64,000 nucleotides of DNA from Lenzites betulinus (Eukaryota; Basidiomycota; Agaricomycetes; Polyporales; Polyporaceae): positions 124,001-188,000 of the forward strand of contig JABYQU010000013.1 of assembly GCA_022264855.1 (NCBI GenBank). The letters run 5' to 3'. Below are positions 44,591-56,808 of the stretch, in pieces. The position numbers and the translations under genes are program-made. Position 1 is the stretch's first letter. Every line of letters starts with the position of its first letter. The notes under the pieces were generated by a model. The model worked only from the letters and a program-made list of their open reading frames with translations, was not told the origin of the DNA and did not search any database.

Positions 44591-47374
44591 ATGGACTACG
44601 GTCGACGCTCAACCATGCAACCACACGGCGACCCGTACGGAAATGCGCGCTCCGCGCTCCCTGTACCTTCAACGGCCAAGAAGAGCACCGGACATGGCCG
44701 CATGTCTCTTGCTGGCCCTGCCATGCGCGCCCCATACCCAATACAACCCGGGACGAATCCACGACAGTCGCTTATGCGCTCCCAGAACGTCAACCCACTG
44801 CTCCAGAGCGCGAGTAAGGCCCAGAACTATGGACGTACACCTATGCGGAGGTGAGTATCCGAGCCGTGTTCGGATTCCCCGTTATGGTCCCGTACCTTTG
44901 CGCACACGACCTGCCCCGGCCTGTGGGGTATGAATAGAAGGAAATACTCTGTCAAATTGCCGGAATGAGCGCCATATGACCTGAGAATACCGCCCCACAG
45001 ACCGAAGCACGCCGGTATAGTACAACACAGCGGTTAGTATTGATGGTTGAATCTCGGGTGATTAAGTCTCTTCTCCATTGACTTTTGGATTGCCGTGATC
45101 TTCCCCCATGCCATGTTTAGCCCCGAGACGATAGGTCTATCAATGCCTATCTATCACATACACTTCCGGGGACATTTAGAGCTGTGGAGGGCTGCCTCGA
45201 GCGGTCTCGTGTTTTTGCGCAGCTTCGCGATAGACTTGAAGTGCGCGGCTTCGACTGACGGCATGCGCTAACAAATGCCACCTGCCCTTTTCAGTACCAA
45301 CCGAAGAGGATCCATGTGGCAAGGCGGAAGCCAAGGTTCCTCCCAGCCATCGAGTCAATCATATGCCAAAGATGCACGGCCCCTCCGGGACCGGTCGTTC
45401 CAGGCGAAGATGCGACAAGACATCGGAATGTTTCTCATGAACACAGGCTTTGAGGTCGCGCCGCAAATGCTGCAGAACATCACCGGGAAAGACTTCCGTG
45501 CTGTCTTCCAGCATCTTATACAGTGTTTGGATCCCATCTGGGAGTTCAAGCCCGAGCAGCGCTTTGAAGAGCAGTTTATGCAAGCCCTCAGGGCCGTGAA
45601 GTACCCATACATCGGTCAGATAGATATCAAGTGGTTGCCCACACCTGCGGCGATGCATTCGTGGGCATCGTTACTGGGGATGCTCCATTGGCTGGTAGAG
45701 CTGTGTAAGGTACGTCACCTTTGCCTCCACGCTAGTCTCCAATTTGTTTTTGAGCCTGATTGATGCCTGTCAGGCGCGAGAGCACTATATGGACAGTCGA
45801 CATCCCACACTACAGGACCCTGAACTGATCCCCGACGAGTTCGAAGATATTAGTTATCATCTAGCGCTTGCCTTTGACCACCATTCCCGCGCATATGTCG
45901 ACTTCTTGCAAGGTCAAGATGTGTTTCCCGAGCAAGAGAAGGTTTTAGAGGAACGCTATAGTAGGTCACCTGCACTATTTGTGGATCCATCTCACTTATT
46001 CCCATTATAGCCAAGAAGGATGCAAGGGTCCTTGCAGACCTGGAGCAGCTGCGTGAACGACTGACCGAGATCCAGGCGGAATGGGAACAGCTCAAGAAGT
46101 CTGCGGTCAGTCTGGAGCCCCACCCTGCGGACAGGAACACGAACTGACGCCGGTTATAGCCTCCATTCGAGGACCTCAAGAAGGATAACGGTTCACTGCG
46201 ACGTGACAAACTGAAGTTTGAAGAGATTTTGCGGCGCCTCGACGAGCGCAAGCAAAAATGGATGCGTCTCGTGCAGGAAGAGAAGACCGAACTGGAATAC
46301 AACCGTCGGTAGCCTATTTCCCCGGTTCCTAGCCACTGATCAAACCCTGTCCCCACAGTCGCTAGCCTGGAGAAGATGCATGCGGAGGAACAGCGGCTCG
46401 CTGGCATTGTCAAAGTTCAGAACCTGTCACCGGACGAAGTCCTGCGGATGAATTCGGAGCACGAGAGCCTGTCCCGCGAGCTCGAGTCACTCAAGCACAA
46501 GATCACGGAGACGTCACAAGTTGTCGTGCGGCTGGAGGTCTCGCTCACCCGCAAGGTCTCGGACGCGGAGGAGGCCCTGGACCAATACACGTCACTGCTG
46601 TCGACGTTGGGGCTCTTCCCCCCTCTGGCCCCACCACTAGAGGATGTCGACTTGACGATCGACCTCCACTCGGCGTCTGCCAACCCACAGGGCTTGCTGA
46701 GCGGCGCAGACATCCGTAAAGTCGTCAAACCGACACTAAGCCGCATTACGGAGATGAAACGCACTGCGCACGCTGAGGTCGAGAGCGAGCGTATCCGGGT
46801 AGACGACGAGCTCGAGCAGCTGACATTCGAGTGCGAAACGATCGAAGAGGAGGCGTTGGAGGTCATGAACAAGACAAACGCGCTCAACGAACAAGCTGAT
46901 GAACTGCGCGAGGTGCGTTTATTGGCCTGCGTCCACATGGGTATAAGACATTGAAGGCTGATCGCTGCGGTGCATCTTTTGCTTATGGTCTTGTAGGCGG
47001 CGCAGCAGGAGGGCCTCGTCAGCAACGCTGAGGCATCGCGCCTCGAGCGGGACCTGGCGGCTGCGCGGACAGCGGCGATGGCCAACGGTGTGGGTGTGAA
47101 GTCCCGTCTGCAGGCACTGCAAATCGCGTACGTACTCCCGTCAACTCATTTACGTGCTCCATTCTCCGCTTCTGGCGCTGTCAGCGCAGTACCACGGAGT
47201 GGCTTGGCTGATGTCGGTTCGTTGGACAGGTATCGGGAACAGGTCGAGAAAGTCAACCGGCTGAAGGAAGATACCGTACGGGCGGTGATTAAGAACAGCA
47301 GCGATATCGTTGCATTCAAGGACGAGGTATCGAAGCAGCTCCAGCATCTCAGGGACTTTGCCGAGGCCAATTAG
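44591..47374 (+). CDS. NDC80: Kinetochore protein Ndc80 (Hec1)
   Basis: Eight exons: 44591-44850, 45295-45709, 45774-45960, 46011-46105, 46160-46304, 46359-46912, 46997-47127, 47230-47374, giving 643 aa. Ndc80 binds microtubules through its N-terminal tail and calponin-homology domain and pairs with Nuf2 through a long coiled coil. The basic, Ser/Pro-rich tail occupies residues 1-115. The CH domain (about 115-235) includes PLRDRSFQAKMRQDIGMFL, GKDFRAVFQHLIQCLDP, ALRAVKYPYIGQIDIKWL and WASLLGMLHWLVELCK. The rest is heptad-rich coiled coil. The length matches the family. The first intron is 444 nt, far above the local norm. Exon 5 ends in AAC C with donor GTCGGT, the only choice that keeps the frame. 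Confidence 0.95.
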
Positions 47375-49434
47375 TGACTCTAACGAGCGCTGACCCTTCC
47401 ATTTCTCGGGCTTTATGTCCTCTTTCGTATCTTTCATAGCTTCTGCCCTCTACGCGCCGGAGTCGGGCGCAGACCCCTTCGACATTATCTATCCTTATCC
47501 GTCCCCCGCGCTGTCTTTGTTGCTTCATCCAACCGTTTGTTGTATATCACCGTCAATCCTCTGCGATGCGAGAACACGGCATCGCCGGCGCCCCGGAAAC
47601 TTTTTGAGTTCCCAGGACGATTATGGTGCTCTCAGGAGAAGCTCTGGCGCTGTGCTGAAGCGCACCCACGTCCACCACTCCTCATGGTCCCTGCGTGCCT
47701 GTGCACCCTGGGGTGTCGGAGCCGGTCGCAGGCTTCTACCGTATTGTCGCGCACACACGCCGGCGGAGTCTGTGCACACTGACATGCCGGCTTGGAATGT
47801 TCGCAGGTTTGGGAGCGGGTGTCGAGAGAGCCATAGACTTAGCAAACTTCCGTACGGTGGTGGCGCACGCGGTGGCAGATGCAGGGGCGTTTGGGCAGCG
47901 ACGCCGTACCCGAGAGAGTCGGCCATCTGCCAGTGGATGCACCGCCCCCCAGGAGTTCCCAAGTTCACGACAAGTCCGAGTCCGACGCCCACTGCAGCCG
48001 CGCGCGCGCCGCCACGGCGGGGAAGGTGCAACAGCGGTAGTGTGCGAAAAGGGCGCGTCGAGCCTCGTCTCGACGGCCTCTCGCCCTCGCTGGATGTGTC
48101 GGATGTGTGTCGCGGGCAGCGTCCGACAATTCTTCCTGCATGCCGAGTATGTGCTAGCGCGGTGCTGTTTATTCCGGCGGTCGGAGTCAGCTGCACAGCC
48201 AGCTCGAGGGCCCGCGCACGCAGGCGCCCATTAACTGTTTGCCTGCGTACTGCCCCGACACACCTCCCGAGCCTGCGACGATGCGTCGACACCGCGGCGG
48301 CGGGTTGAACCGCTTGCGCCATTCGTATCGCACCATGCCTATTTCGCGGATCGCAAAGATCAGACTGCGTTCCCCACTCGCTGTCCAGTGCCAACACAGC
48401 CGCGCCCACACACTCTGCGACCGCCAGGCTTTCATCTCGGGCAATCCCTCCCGGGGCGTGACGGGCCCTCGACGGACTCTGTCCTCTGGACTCGGGACGG
48501 CACCAGCTACGGATACCGAGCTTCCGGCGAAACTTGGCCTCGAGAGCAGTGCGCCGCCAGAGCGGTATGGGAGCCGCCCTCGCGCTGCGCCTGGGCGGTG
48601 AGAAGATCGCGCTCCTTCCGCTCGCATCCATGGGCGCGGCACTGGCGCACGACTCCGGCACACCGCACTGCGTCCGTGTCCGTTATCTGGGGCCCCCGCT
48701 GCCGGCCCCGCCCTCGCACGCGCCTGCCGTAACGGGTAGGCTCGTTCGCTGCCTCGCCACATTGCGCCGTACTCACAGTGGGAACGCGAACCTGGACAGC
48801 GATCCGTGGCGGCCCCCGCCCGCGCAATCGGTGCGCTGACGCACGCCAGCCTATCGCGGCACGCGGCGCGCAATTCGTCCTCGCGCCGCGTGTGTGCGGG
48901 CAGGCTGGCGCCAGCTGCAGCCCTCCGCCGGCTGCTGGTGCGACGAGGGCGGGGCGGGGCTGCGACGTCCGACGGCGAGCCCTGTCAGATCTGCGTTTGC
49001 GACGTCCGAGCGAGCGGGGGCACGGGCGGGTGAGGTCATTATTGAACGCGCGAACCCCCACCCTCGCGCCGAGGTTTACTGGCAGGCGGGCTTCCTATTC
49101 GCCCGTGGAATTTTCGGGAGCTGTGGGAGCGCGCGATGGGGCATTCACACCGCGGAGCTGTGCGCACTCCCCCGGACGGGCCTGTGACAATCGCCCAGTC
49201 CGGCTGCGAGGAGTGATCTCCCGGGTTACCATACTCTGGCATGGCCTTCCCGGGCTGGACGCCCAAGATGGACGTGCGCGATCTCACACTCCGTGCCTGC
49301 CTCGCGCTTGCGTTGTGGATAAAGGCCGGGTGGACTTTTGTCGGGCAGCGTACCTCCCCTCCCGTCCCGGGTAGCAGTCTCATATACCGACGCAGCTACT
49401 CTTCCTTCGGACGTCACCCACCCACGCTGCACTG
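47375..49434. other. GC-rich intergenic region
   Basis: 2.1 kb between NDC80 and the TmpA-like gene. Long overlapping frames exist on several frames (the longest is 47621-48661 on the minus strand), but they have Arg/Pro/Ala bias and no family motif, as expected of GC-rich noncoding DNA. The right end must hold the promoter of the next gene. Confidence 0.5.
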
Positions 49435-51817
49435 ATGTCGTCAGACCCCAGCCCGAGAGGAGCCGCCCCCGCCTACGACGACGCCGAGAAGGGCGTCAGC
49501 GAGAAGGTCGTCGTCTACCCCGTCGACAAGAAGGCCCTCGCCTTCCCCACCGACGAGAAGAATGCCGTCTTCGTCGACGAGAAGAAGGACGTCGCCCCCT
49601 TCCAGCCGCCCCAGGTCAAGCGGGATCCATACGCCCTGGTCAAGGGCGCGCCCAAGAAGAAGGTCTCGAAAGTGCTCCTGCTCAAGCTATGGTATAACAC
49701 CTACCGGTAGGCGTCATTCCAACATTGGCCGGCGGCGTGGTGCTGATGGGTGCGATCACAGCAAACTCTTCACGATCGCCTTCTCTATCAACATTATCAT
49801 GTTCGGCTTCGCCGTTTCCGGACATTGGCCATACGCGACCAAGTTCGCCGGTGCCTTCGCTGTGGCCAACTTCAACGTCGCGATTCTCGTACGAAACGAA
49901 ATTTTCGGCCGTATTCTCTATATCATCGTCAACACGCTCTTTGCTAAGGTACGTTGAGAGCACACAGAAGCGGAGGCCACCGCTAATCTTTCTGCAGTGG
50001 GCACCCCTCTGGTGGCGCCTCGGCTGCACGTCCGTCCTGCAGGTTGGTGATCTGCCCAATACACATCACGATGCCAGGTACTCATCGCGTCTCGATATAG
50101 CACCTTGGCGGTATTCATACCGGATGCGCCATCTCGGGTGTTATCTGGTTGACGTACAAGGTCGTCAACACCTACCGGAACCTGGTCAATGAGAACGACG
50201 CCATCCTCGTCGTCGGATTGCTGACGAACGTTGCACTGATCGTGACTGCCGTGGCTGCCTTCCCCTGGGTGCGCAACACACATCACAAGTAGGTTCCACG
50301 GTTTCGTCTCCGCCGCGCACGACTGAATCATGCTCCGAAGCGTGTTCGAGCGTCACCATCGTTTCGTGGGATGGACAGCGCTTTTCTTGACCTGTGCGTA
50401 TACTCGTGATCCCGCGCTCCGATCTGTACTGAACGGAAACATAGGGGCGTTCACCATCATGGGTGACCTCTACCACCCCGACAACAAGACGTGGGTGCCC
50501 GACGGCCGCCACCTCGTCCGCCAGCAAGACTTCTGGTATGTCATGGGCATGACCATCTGGATTGCTCTCCCGTGGATCTGTACCCGCGAGGTTCCCGTCG
50601 ACATTGAATTGGTACGTGTTCATGGCGAAGTGCTGCCGCTGAAACTCGAGGCTGACGCGTTTCCGTACAATCCATCAGCCCTCGCCCAAGGTGGCCGTCG
50701 TCCGGTTCCGGCGTGGGATGCAGCAGGGCCTCCTCGCCCGCATTAGTCGAAGCGCTGTGAAGGAATACCACGCATTTGGTATCATTTCGTATGTGCCTCC
50801 GTTCCCACTGTGAGGAACACCCACCGATGACCTGTGCGTACCCATAGGGAGGGCCCCCACGCCAAGTACCACTACCTGATTTGCGGTGTGCAAGGTCCGT
50901 CAGCGCTGCTTCTTGCGTAACGCGAATGGCTGCCGAGCTGTCACTTTGCACAGGCGATTTCACACGCAGTCTCGTCAACGACCCGCCACGCACGCTGTGG
51001 ACGCGCGAGCTCAAGGTGCGTCGCTTAAAGTTTTCATGACTCCATCCATCGCGCAGCGTCTGAGTGACGGACGTGCATCACAGTTCGCGGGCGTGTCGAA
51101 CACTTCGACACTGTACAAGCGCGGGATACGCATTTGCACCGGAACCGGCATCGGCGCCGCGCTCTCCACCTGCATCCAATCACCCAACTGGTACGTGTAG
51201 CTTCCCACAGCGGCTGCGTAAACATAGCGCTGACCGGTCGCTTATCCGCCCCCCTCGCAGGTTCCTCATCTGGATCGGTGCGTCGACGGCCCTTCTGCCG
51301 CTGCGGCTCGTAAGCGGCTGAGATTGACTTTGTGGCTGCGTGCGAATACAGGCTCCGACCAGGAAAAGACGTTCGGGCCGACCATCAGCGGGCTCATCCA
51401 CCGCCACGTCGAACCGGAGCGGCTGCTGCTCTGGGACAGCAAGGCACGCGGCGGACGCCCCGACACGATGAAGATCCTCAAGGACGTGTACAAGTCGTGG
51501 AACGCTGAAGGTACGCGCGCGCGCCCCTCCCCTTCCCGCTCCCACCGCAGAGGCCCTGACCGTGTCCGCTCTCGCTCGCAGTCGTGTTCATCACATCTAA
51601 CTACATCGGTAACTCGGAGATGATGGAGGTGGGTGCCCCGCCAGCTGTGCTGCGTTAATGTCCGTGCTGACCGTGTCGTACTGCAGGGATGCAAGGAAGC
51701 CGGGATCCCGTGCTTCGGCACGCTCTGGGACTTCGTGAGTGCCACTCCTCGGCGGGCCTGCGCTGGCCCGCCGCCGCTCCCCGCGCACGTGTGCTCATTA
51801 TGCGCCTCCCACAGTGA
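49435..51817 (+). CDS. TmpA-like multispanning membrane oxidoreductase
   Basis: Fifteen exons: 49435-49706, 49762-49948, 49998-50042, 50101-50288, 50341-50393, 50445-50611, 50679-50788, 50848-50894, 50954-51015, 51084-51190, 51261-51277, 51352-51510, 51582-51628, 51687-51734, 51815-51817, giving 503 aa. A hydrophilic N-terminus (about 80 aa) precedes roughly six hydrophobic segments, e.g. LFTIAFSINIIMFGFAVSG and AILVVGLLTNVALIVTAV. Histidines in HLGGIHTG and FERHHRFVGW could bind haem as in ferric-reductase-like domains. The soluble C-terminal half resembles an FAD/NAD-binding module with GTGIGAALS, and ends in GTLWDF. This layout recalls Aspergillus TmpA and the C-terminal part of some NRPS-like enzymes. 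The final exon carries only the TGA. Substrate and role are unknown. Confidence 0.75.
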
Positions 51818-52890
51818 TCGCGTCGACCATGGCCCGTCCGCCACCGCCGTCGCGCTCGTCTCGCGTCATCCCGCCGCTGCCCGGCACCCAACTCTACATA
51901 TTACGCGTCATGCCCGCCACGGCCGCGCCGCGCGTCCGTCCTTTTTATCTAATTAATAGACAGCGAGAGCAATAGCATATTATTGGGCGCGCTGTTGTAC
52001 CACCCACCCGCTATCCCCATCCTATGTCGCCCGCCGCACTGTACATATCCATCCCCCAGCCAGCAACGCCCGCACGCAGCCGCACGCGCACACGCCCTCC
52101 GCACATACCGTACCTCCTGTATCATCCCCTCTCCCGCCGGACATGTCTAATAGAGTTCAGTTTCACCTCGGGATACGCGCCCCGCGCGCACGCGTCCGGG
52201 CGGACGGCTGCTGTCTCGCCGGGCGCATTGTCGCACACTCGTGAGTTCTCGACGACTCGGCACCGTGCGTTTATCTTTTGAAATTCAGCTGTGCAGCGGC
52301 GCGGCTTCCTAGTTCCTGGGAAGAAGGGGTGGGGGCGATGCCAGGACGCTGACGGACGCTGACGCGTACGCGGATATGTCGAATCTTCGCGGGGGTACCT
52401 GCGAGTATCGATATCGACACCGTGGGCGCGATCGCGCCTTCGCCCTGTGTGCGCGCACCACCTTGTGCGACAATTTTCTGGGGTGCGCGGATGGCGCAGG
52501 GGGCCCGTCTCGGAATGTCTGCGCGATCCCACACCGGGAGCGGATGCGCTGCGAGCCGGGCGCAGACGGTGGGTATGTGGGAGGCGGGCGCACCAGCGTG
52601 CGGCCCCTGCGACGAATCAGGACGCGCGGGACAGGCAGCAGAGGGGCTTGGCGTGCGCTGCAGGCTATATCGACACGGCATCGGATGTACACGCGCGCGC
52701 GATCGCGCTCCAGGGTACTAGTACAACATCCGCGAACACCACGGAAGCACACAAGGGGTCCTCGCCGGCACGCACACACCCCTCTCCTGGGGGCTGAGCC
52801 CCCGCCGAGGGCCCTCCCCGCGGCCGTGGGCGTCGCTGGCCAACCAGGCGTGCGCGCATCGGTCACCGGGCAGGGCGATTGCAATAGCGG
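51818..52890. other. Convergent GC-rich intergenic region
   Basis: 1.07 kb between the TmpA-like gene (+) and the ERI1-like gene (-). It holds the 3' UTRs; no gene or repeat is supported. Confidence 0.5.
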
Positions 52891-54392
52891 CTAAGGATAG
52901 TACCCCTCGAGCACCCGCCCGCGCTTGCCCATCCACGGCCACCGCCGGTTCGGGTTCACGGAGGTATTGGGCTCGAGCTTCCAGCCGCGCCGCGCGAGCT
53001 CGACGACGAGCCGGGCGATGTTGCGTGTGTCCTGTGTGCCGCAAACGGAGCGTGCGTGAGATTCCCCGCGGACGGCACGATGTGACAGATGCGCCCGCCG
53101 TCCAGGTGGAGTGACGACGGGGCGATGGGGTACTCACATCGATGCCGCTGTGTGGGCGGCCCTCGAACGGCGCGAGGCCGAGCGCGTGCAGCTGGCGCGG
53201 GATGGAGAGCGAGACGCGTCGTGGGAGGGGGAACGCGCCGGTCTGCGTGCCGGGTAGCGGTGACAGGCGCAGGCAGATACGGGAGAGATAGATTGAGCTA
53301 AGCTCTTGTGGGGTGCGATAGCGCAGGTGGGGGTAGGGAGCAGGGGATACGTACTGTGCGATATTCCGTGCCCGCCGTCGCGAGGGCGTGCCACTCGCCC
53401 ACTGCGAAGCGGACGTCCATGACGTCCCAGGTGAGCCAAACGGGCATGTCGATCTGCGGCGGCCGCGGTCAGGAAGGCCGCAGTATGGGCGCATGCAGGT
53501 GGCGAGGGTGGGGACATGCCTTGGAGATGAAGCATTGCTTCACCACGAAGTCGCGAATGTCATACGGCCCATCGCTGCAGAAGCAGAAGCGGGTGAGGCG
53601 GCGCCCGCTCTCGGAGTCGATCAGCTGGTGTTTCGCGAGGAAGGCGCGGAAGTGCTCCAGGACTTCGGGGAAGGTGGGGGCTTTGTCGACTTGCGCCTGC
53701 CGTAACACGCGCAGACAGATGCGGGGATGCAGACATCACACGAGCAGGCTAACGTTAGCACGGCGGCCAGGCCTGGGAGCAGCGGCACAAACCTGGGTGA
53801 TGCCTGTTAGGGAAGTGCAGAACTCGGAGAGCTGGGGTCGCCATGTGGGGCGGACGAAGCTGCGGAACTCGTCGACGACTTCGAGTTGGCGTGCCTTGCC
53901 CTTCACTTTGTCTTTCCAGCGCAAGAGGCACACCGGCCATTCCTGTTTGTATTGGGTGCGCATGATGGTATCGTACTGCAGCATCGCGATGTCGAGCTAT
54001 GATCGTGTACGTACGATGATCTCGTTGGGATAATCAAAGCCTGCTCCTGCGACACAGGTCGCCTCTACATCGAGCACGAGGAAGGCATCGTAGGGCTGTT
54101 TGCGCCTGGGCATGGAGAGATCCGGTTCTAGAGGCTGGTCGTGGGTTGCCTGGGGCAGCGGCTTGTGGGTGCTGGGACTAGGAGCACTGGGAAGATTCGG
54201 ATTCCCGAGAGCAGTACTTGAATAGCGGGCGGCAGCTGTATGTGGTTCACACGAGCTTCTCTGTCCGCGCCGTTTGGAGACAGAGAGGAACATGAGGAGG
54301 ACGAGAAGGGCGGCGGCGACGTAGAGATAGGGATGGGCGAGACAGGAGGCGTTGAAGGAATGCAGCGTAGCACGCCAGCGAGACTCAGACAT
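52891..54392 (-). CDS. ERI1-like 3'-5' exoribonuclease (DEDDh) with N-terminal membrane segment
   Basis: Six exons (minus): 54392-54015, 53942-53793, 53696-53520, 53453-53355, 53242-53138, 53031-52891, giving 349 aa. The ERI1/3'hExo family trims histone mRNA ends, 5.8S rRNA or small RNAs. The DEDDh set is present: Asp108 and Glu110 in FLVLDVEATC, Asp222 in SDGPYD, His299 and Asp304 in GRPHSGIDDTRNIARL. Motif spacing and PNEIIEWPVCLLRW match the family. Residues about 22-37 (YLYVAAALLVLLMFLS) form a hydrophobic segment followed by KRR, suggesting a membrane anchor with a Ser/Pro-rich linker to the nuclease. There is no SAP domain as in animal ERI1. The intron after exon 3 begins GC (AAG/GCATGT), and no in-frame GT alternative exists. 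Confidence 0.88.
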
Positions 54393-54853
54393 GACCGACG
54401 GTGAGCAGAGCGAGACGAGAAGACGCTAAGAGCAGCCTTGCACGGTGATACAGGGCGGTTTTCGGGGTCCCGCCCCTCGAGCTAGCAGTGGCCTCCATCA
54501 AGGCAGCCCGACGGCGAGCAACGGTTCGAGTCGGCCAGTGTGTGCGCTGCAGACGACATGGCAGTAGGATCAAGAGCACAGCGCGTCGAGGCGACCCGGA
54601 GTCGCACATGTACGACGCAGCACATGCCGCACCCGTCTCCCGGCCGCCCTCGACAGTCCGACGCCTCCCATTGGCCACCGCGCCCGGCCCGCTCACTCCC
54701 GTGCGAAGGAAATTGCACGGTGGGCGCCTCCGTGTACAATCCACTCTCGCGCATTCAAGCTGCTCATCATAAAGCCCTCCATTCCTCTCCTCCTCCCTCC
54801 CTCTGCCCCGGCAGTGGCACATCTCGGCCAGCGGGGCCTCCATTACGACCACC
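54393..54853. promoter_or_regulatory. Divergent promoter region ERI1-like / CMS1
   Basis: 461 bp between opposite start codons, probably containing both promoters. A pyrimidine-rich tract (about 54781-54800) lies just before the CMS1 start. Confidence 0.4.
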
Positions 54854-55992
54854 ATGGCCACCCAGCGCGGCGACGACCTTGAAGACGACTTTGTCCCGGA
54901 CGACCTCGTCGCCTTGTCCGACGAGGACGACCTTCCTAACTCTGAAGATATCACCGGCCTCCTCAGCGCCGACGAAGACGGCGACAATGGCGGTGAACCC
55001 AGCCAGCCACCGAGCGCAGCTGCCCTTGAGAAGAAGCGGAAGCGGAGAGCGAAAGAAAAGGAGAGAAAGGCTAAGGTGTGTCTCCTCCGTCCCACCGTCC
55101 CTCGTGCGGTTCTCACCCCGTATGCACACTATGCAGAAGCGGAAATTGGCAGAAACTCTGGAGCCCATCGAACCCCCCTCAATAGCCGCGCAACCGCCCG
55201 TGCTGCTAGCAGACTACATGAGCTCTATGCAAGCGAAGACATTCAATGAAATGTCCGGGATAGAGCTTGCGGACGTGCAGATACCGGGTGAGCATCCACG
55301 TTCTCACTGTGTAGGTGCGTTCTGAGTGTTAACGCATAGACAGAGAGTGCTATAGCGGACACCACTATATGGTCGGGGTCCAGGAGCTTGGACCAGTTGG
55401 TGGACTTCATCACCAAAGGTGCGCAGCCACTTGAGCACCTCTGCACATACCCACAGGCTTATCAGCCACTGTCAGTGCTACCCAAGCTCCATACGCGATT
55501 CTCGCAGAGGCCCAAATCCAATGGGGCACCGACTCTCCTTTATGTGGCTGGGGCGGCGCTTCGGGTGGCGGATGTTACCAGGGTACTCAAGGATAAACGG
55601 CTCCGCGGCGAGAAAGGCGGAGACGTTGCGAAGTTGTTTGCGAAGCACTTCAAGCTCGAAGAGCACGTCGCGTACCTAAGGAGGACGAAGATCGCTGCAG
55701 CAGTAGGCACGCCAGGCAGGCTAGGCAAGCTGCTGTGCGATACAGGTGCGCATATATCCCGCTCGGAGTGCTCCGCCCATTCTAACGGACCTTGCCGTGG
55801 TCGCATTATGCAGAGGCTCTTGCGACGACTGCTCTGACCCATATCATTCTTGACGTTTCCTACCGGGATTCAAAGAAGCGGACGCTCTTGGACATCCCGG
55901 AGACGAGGAACGAGGTTTTCAAGACAGTGCTCGGTGCGCCAAAAGTCCTCAACGGCTTGAGGCAGGGGACAATCCAGTTAGTATTATTCTAG
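54854..55992 (+). CDS. CMS1: Cms1-like ribosome biogenesis protein (90S pre-ribosome)
   Basis: Five exons: 54854-55075, 55137-55287, 55344-55418, 55476-55745, 55814-55992, giving 298 aa. Cms1/CMSS1 associates with the U3-containing 90S pre-ribosome and resembles an inactive DEAD-box helicase core. The N-terminus is acidic, then strongly basic (EKKRKRRAKEKERKAK), as in family members. Core motifs: VAKLFAKHFKLEEHVAYL, AAVGTPGRLGKLL, THIILDVSYRDSKKRTLLDIPETR and the ending IQLVLF. For exon 4 I chose the acceptor at 55475, which gives FITKVLPKLHTRF. Reading straight through is also open in frame, so intron 3 is less certain than the others. Confidence 0.9.
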
Positions 55993-56113
55993 ACGCGTTC
56001 GGTACCTACATCATCCCTCCCCCCACACGTCCCCTTACGGCACCATCAGGTCTGCAACAGGCCTCCATAATAGTCGAGTGTATGATACAGCGGAATATAT
56101 AGTGCGAGTAGAA

Positions 56114-56589
56114 TTAGAAACCTTTCGGGTTCGTCCTGAGGGTCATCTGCGCGAACATGAGTATTTCAGCAACGGCCAGAAGGAGTGCGACGAACCCTTG
56201 TCCACTTGGGGACCTTGTGGATGCCCTTGCGGTAGCCTTTCACATGTCGTGAAAAGACGGTGTACTTGTCCCTTGCGGGCATCTCGTGCTCCTTCGGAAG
56301 CTGGAGGGCCTTCGTCTATTCATGCAGAGTTTGAACAAGGATGGCTCGTATCATATCTTTGATACGCACCAGGGCAGCACACTCTACTCCACTCTCCTTC
56401 ACTGCGTCAATGACCGAGTCGACCAACTTCAGACGAGAACGGACGTTGGCCTTGCGCGTGCGTGACAGCTTCCATGGTGTCTTCCTGTTCCCCCCAGCCG
56501 GTCAAAACAATATCTGAGATAGACGAGCGTATAACATACCACAGAAGACCAACCATGCTCGGCTGCGTAGCTCTGAAGGCTCCAAACAT
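56114..56589 (-). CDS. MRPL31: Mitochondrial large-subunit ribosomal protein mL60 (Mrpl31)
   Basis: Four exons (minus): 56589-56540, 56484-56370, 56315-56196, 56146-56114, giving 105 aa. Mrpl31/mL60 is a fungal mitochondrial ribosome protein. The spliced sequence starts [20 protein letters not shown] and contains [37 protein letters not shown] and [14 protein letters not shown] then closely follow yeast Mrpl31 ([14 protein letters not shown]). A 33-nt last exon adds [10 protein letters not shown]. The gene is easily missed because no single reading frame exceeds about 60 codons. It diverges from SF3A1 and converges with CMS1. Confidence 0.92.
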
Positions 56590-56808
56590 GTTCGCGCACT
56601 GCGGTCAAGAGCAAGGTGTGGGCCGCTGGCCTGTAGAAGGTGGTCGTGCACAAGAAAGGGAAATTCAGCTGACTAAGCTCTTAGGCGCTCCATGCGTGGG
56701 CGCCTAAGCGCGCCCGTCAGAGAGGTCGCACTTGTGCTCGCGGTTTGCTCAGAGCCGCCATCCTCACCCTCACCACCACCCCCTTCACCCCTCCGTTCGG
56801 GCGCAAAA
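56590..56808. promoter_or_regulatory. Divergent promoter region MRPL31 / SF3A1
   Basis: A 219-bp gap between opposite start codons. The string TAGGCGCxxCATGCGTGGGCGCC around 56684-56705 contains an imperfect GGCGC inverted repeat that may be regulatory; this is speculative. Confidence 0.35.

Noticed and set aside
47621..48661. 346-codon minus-strand frame in the NDC80-TmpA gap
   Set aside because: No family motif, Arg/Ala/Pro/Ser bias, and overlapping long frames on other strands; typical of GC-rich noncoding DNA.
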